This document shows positions 62,629 to 64,000 of a stretch of 64,000 nt of DNA, in pieces. The notes under the pieces are model-generated. The model had not been told where the DNA came from, ran no database searches, and saw nothing but the letters and a program-made list of their open reading frames with translations. A program made the position numbers and the translations under genes. The first letter of the stretch is position 1, and every line of letters starts with the position of its first letter. The stretch is from Cyanoderma ruficeps (taxonomy: Eukaryota > Chordata > Aves > Passeriformes > Timaliidae), in the NCBI GenBank assembly GCA_008694505.1, contig VZDJ01004378.1, positions 3,336,149 through 3,400,148 on the forward strand. Direction: 5' to 3'.

Positions 62629-64000
62629 CTTTTTTCTCATGTATTATTATGGTTTTTTTCCTCATTAAAACGGAAGCAAATAGCAATAATTATGTTGATA
62701 TACTTATTTTGATACATTAAAAGCTGTAGTTTGGATAGTAGATATGACTTTCTAGCATATACTTGCTTTCCAAGCTGCAACCAATTTACAGCTACGTCCA
62801 TTACCATTATTTACTAAAGCATATATAAACTTTAATATCCCAAAGAACTCATATTTTAATAAATGAAACATCGTCATGCAAAAGCATACGGTTAAATATG
62901 ATACTGTTTTATTATATTAGACCTTTTGTGCAGAGGAGAAAAATGTAGTATCTAAGCATTTCAGATGTTGATTCAACCATGCAGGGGAGCTAAATCTAAT
63001 GAAAAGCACTCTTTCTTAAATCCTTGTCTGAATAATTTTTTTTAATGTGATAAAAAGCAAACCACACTTCGATAAGCAATGTGTTGATAATACTAGAAGG
63101 ATATAAATGCAAGTAAGAGAGTTATTTCCTTTTACCTCATACAGGTGTAGTGATTTATTTATTTTTATATGTTCACCTTATTTTTGCATGTATAATTCCT
63201 GTTATAGACTGTCATTCCCAAATTGTTTAAGTGCACATTTGATTACCATTAAAAATGAGTTAAATTTTTTAAGTGCTTTGCTTAATTTACATCAGATAAA
63301 AATATTCTTTTGAGAGAAAATCAAAACTGACATCTCAGTGGTCTGAGTGTTTGTTCCTCTCCTGATTGTTGTTTGCATGGATCCCCTTCTCCCACAACTG
63401 CAGCAGAACTGCTCACCTTAACAAGCCAAGATCAAGGCCAAAGTTTTTACCAGGAATTTACCAGGAATGAGCACATTCCTTATGAGTTTACCTGTTTTGC
63501 CCACCACACACAATATTATAGCAGTTTAAGTTATGAAACTCATTGATATTTGGCAATTGTTATATCAGGCAGGAAGATACAAATGAAAGATTTCTTCCAT
63601 TCCATAAGATCTGCCAGAAATCCATGTGCTCTGCTGGATCTCCAGAGCAGGGAATTGTCGACCTGGGCCAATAAGTTGCAAATGACAGCAATTAGCTGTG
63701 ACACAAATTGATTGTTTATAAGCATATGTTTTCTTAGCAGAGTTTGTTTATACCTATCCTCTACTCCCAAACTTCTGAATACAGAAGACTTTACTACTTC
63801 AATTACCTTAACCAAATTACCTGATATTTTCAGACAAAAATGACTCTAGATGCACAGACATTTCCAACAACAACAAAGATCAGTACATAAGTTTTTGAAT
63901 TAATGATTTCTAAAAAATTATTCATAGACCACAAAAAATGCAGTTTCCCTGAGAAAATCTTTGAATGGGAAAATAATTAAAGTTATATAATTTCCTTTCA
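62629..64000. other. intergenic DNA to window end
   Basis: AT-rich sequence with a small 12-bp direct duplication around TTTACCAGGAAT (63444-63468). No gene was recognised. Confidence 0.5.

Noticed and set aside
48331..64000. Search for TMEM229A, expected on this side in mammals
   Set aside because: No long single-exon frame with its membrane pattern is present. In mammals the gap is several hundred kb, so absence here is expected.
1..64000. CRISPR arrays, operons or bacterial mobile elements
   Set aside because: The DNA is clearly vertebrate nuclear, with a spliced gene, CpG island, LINEs and LTRs. No spaced repeat array was found.

Overview
This window looks like vertebrate nuclear DNA from a bird, possibly a songbird. 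The evidence is its repeat content: CR1 LINE fragments whose 3' end is the typical ATTCTATGA motif, several solo LTRs of the avian ERVL type, and no Alu/L1/B-type mammalian repeats. There is one confidently recognisable protein-coding gene in 64 kb. Most of the rest is AT-rich intergenic or intronic DNA, with short open frames that look like chance.

The gene is GPR37 (parkin-associated endothelin-like receptor), on the plus strand in two coding exons. Exon 1 (35864-36574) lies inside a very GC-rich CpG island (about 34430-36870). It encodes the signal peptide, a short low-complexity ectodomain, TM1, TM2 and the start of TM3. A 10.45-kb phase-0 GT-AG intron follows. Exon 2 (47025-47843) encodes TM3 to TM7 and the cytoplasmic tail, with its cysteine cluster and C-terminal PDZ-type end. 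The joined product is 509 aa. From what I recall of the family, the mammalian protein is about 100 residues longer, with the difference in the N-terminal ectodomain.

Upstream, 1-34430 is intergenic. A consensus poly(A) signal at 636-641 with a GT-rich downstream element could be the 3' end of an upstream gene. In other amniotes the neighbour on this side is POT1, in the same orientation, but no POT1 coding sequence could be confirmed. This flank carries four LTRs with good to moderate support (3637-4120, 13954-14521, 20849-21336, 27961-28538), a weaker LTR candidate near 5430-5730, an old CR1/L3-type reverse-transcriptase remnant (28835-29260) and a younger CR1 3' end (31815-32396). Downstream of GPR37 (48315-64000) there is a minus-strand LTR (about 59940-60327), a CR1 tail (61221-61307), a decayed palindromic repeat, and a perfect 50-bp inverted duplication (59778-59827 versus 62579-62628).

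I found no convincing undescribed biological system. The observations most worth checking are a second, in-frame 3' splice site 42 nt upstream of GPR37 exon 2, the sharply bounded 50-bp inverted duplication, and the short GC-rich GPR37 ectodomain.
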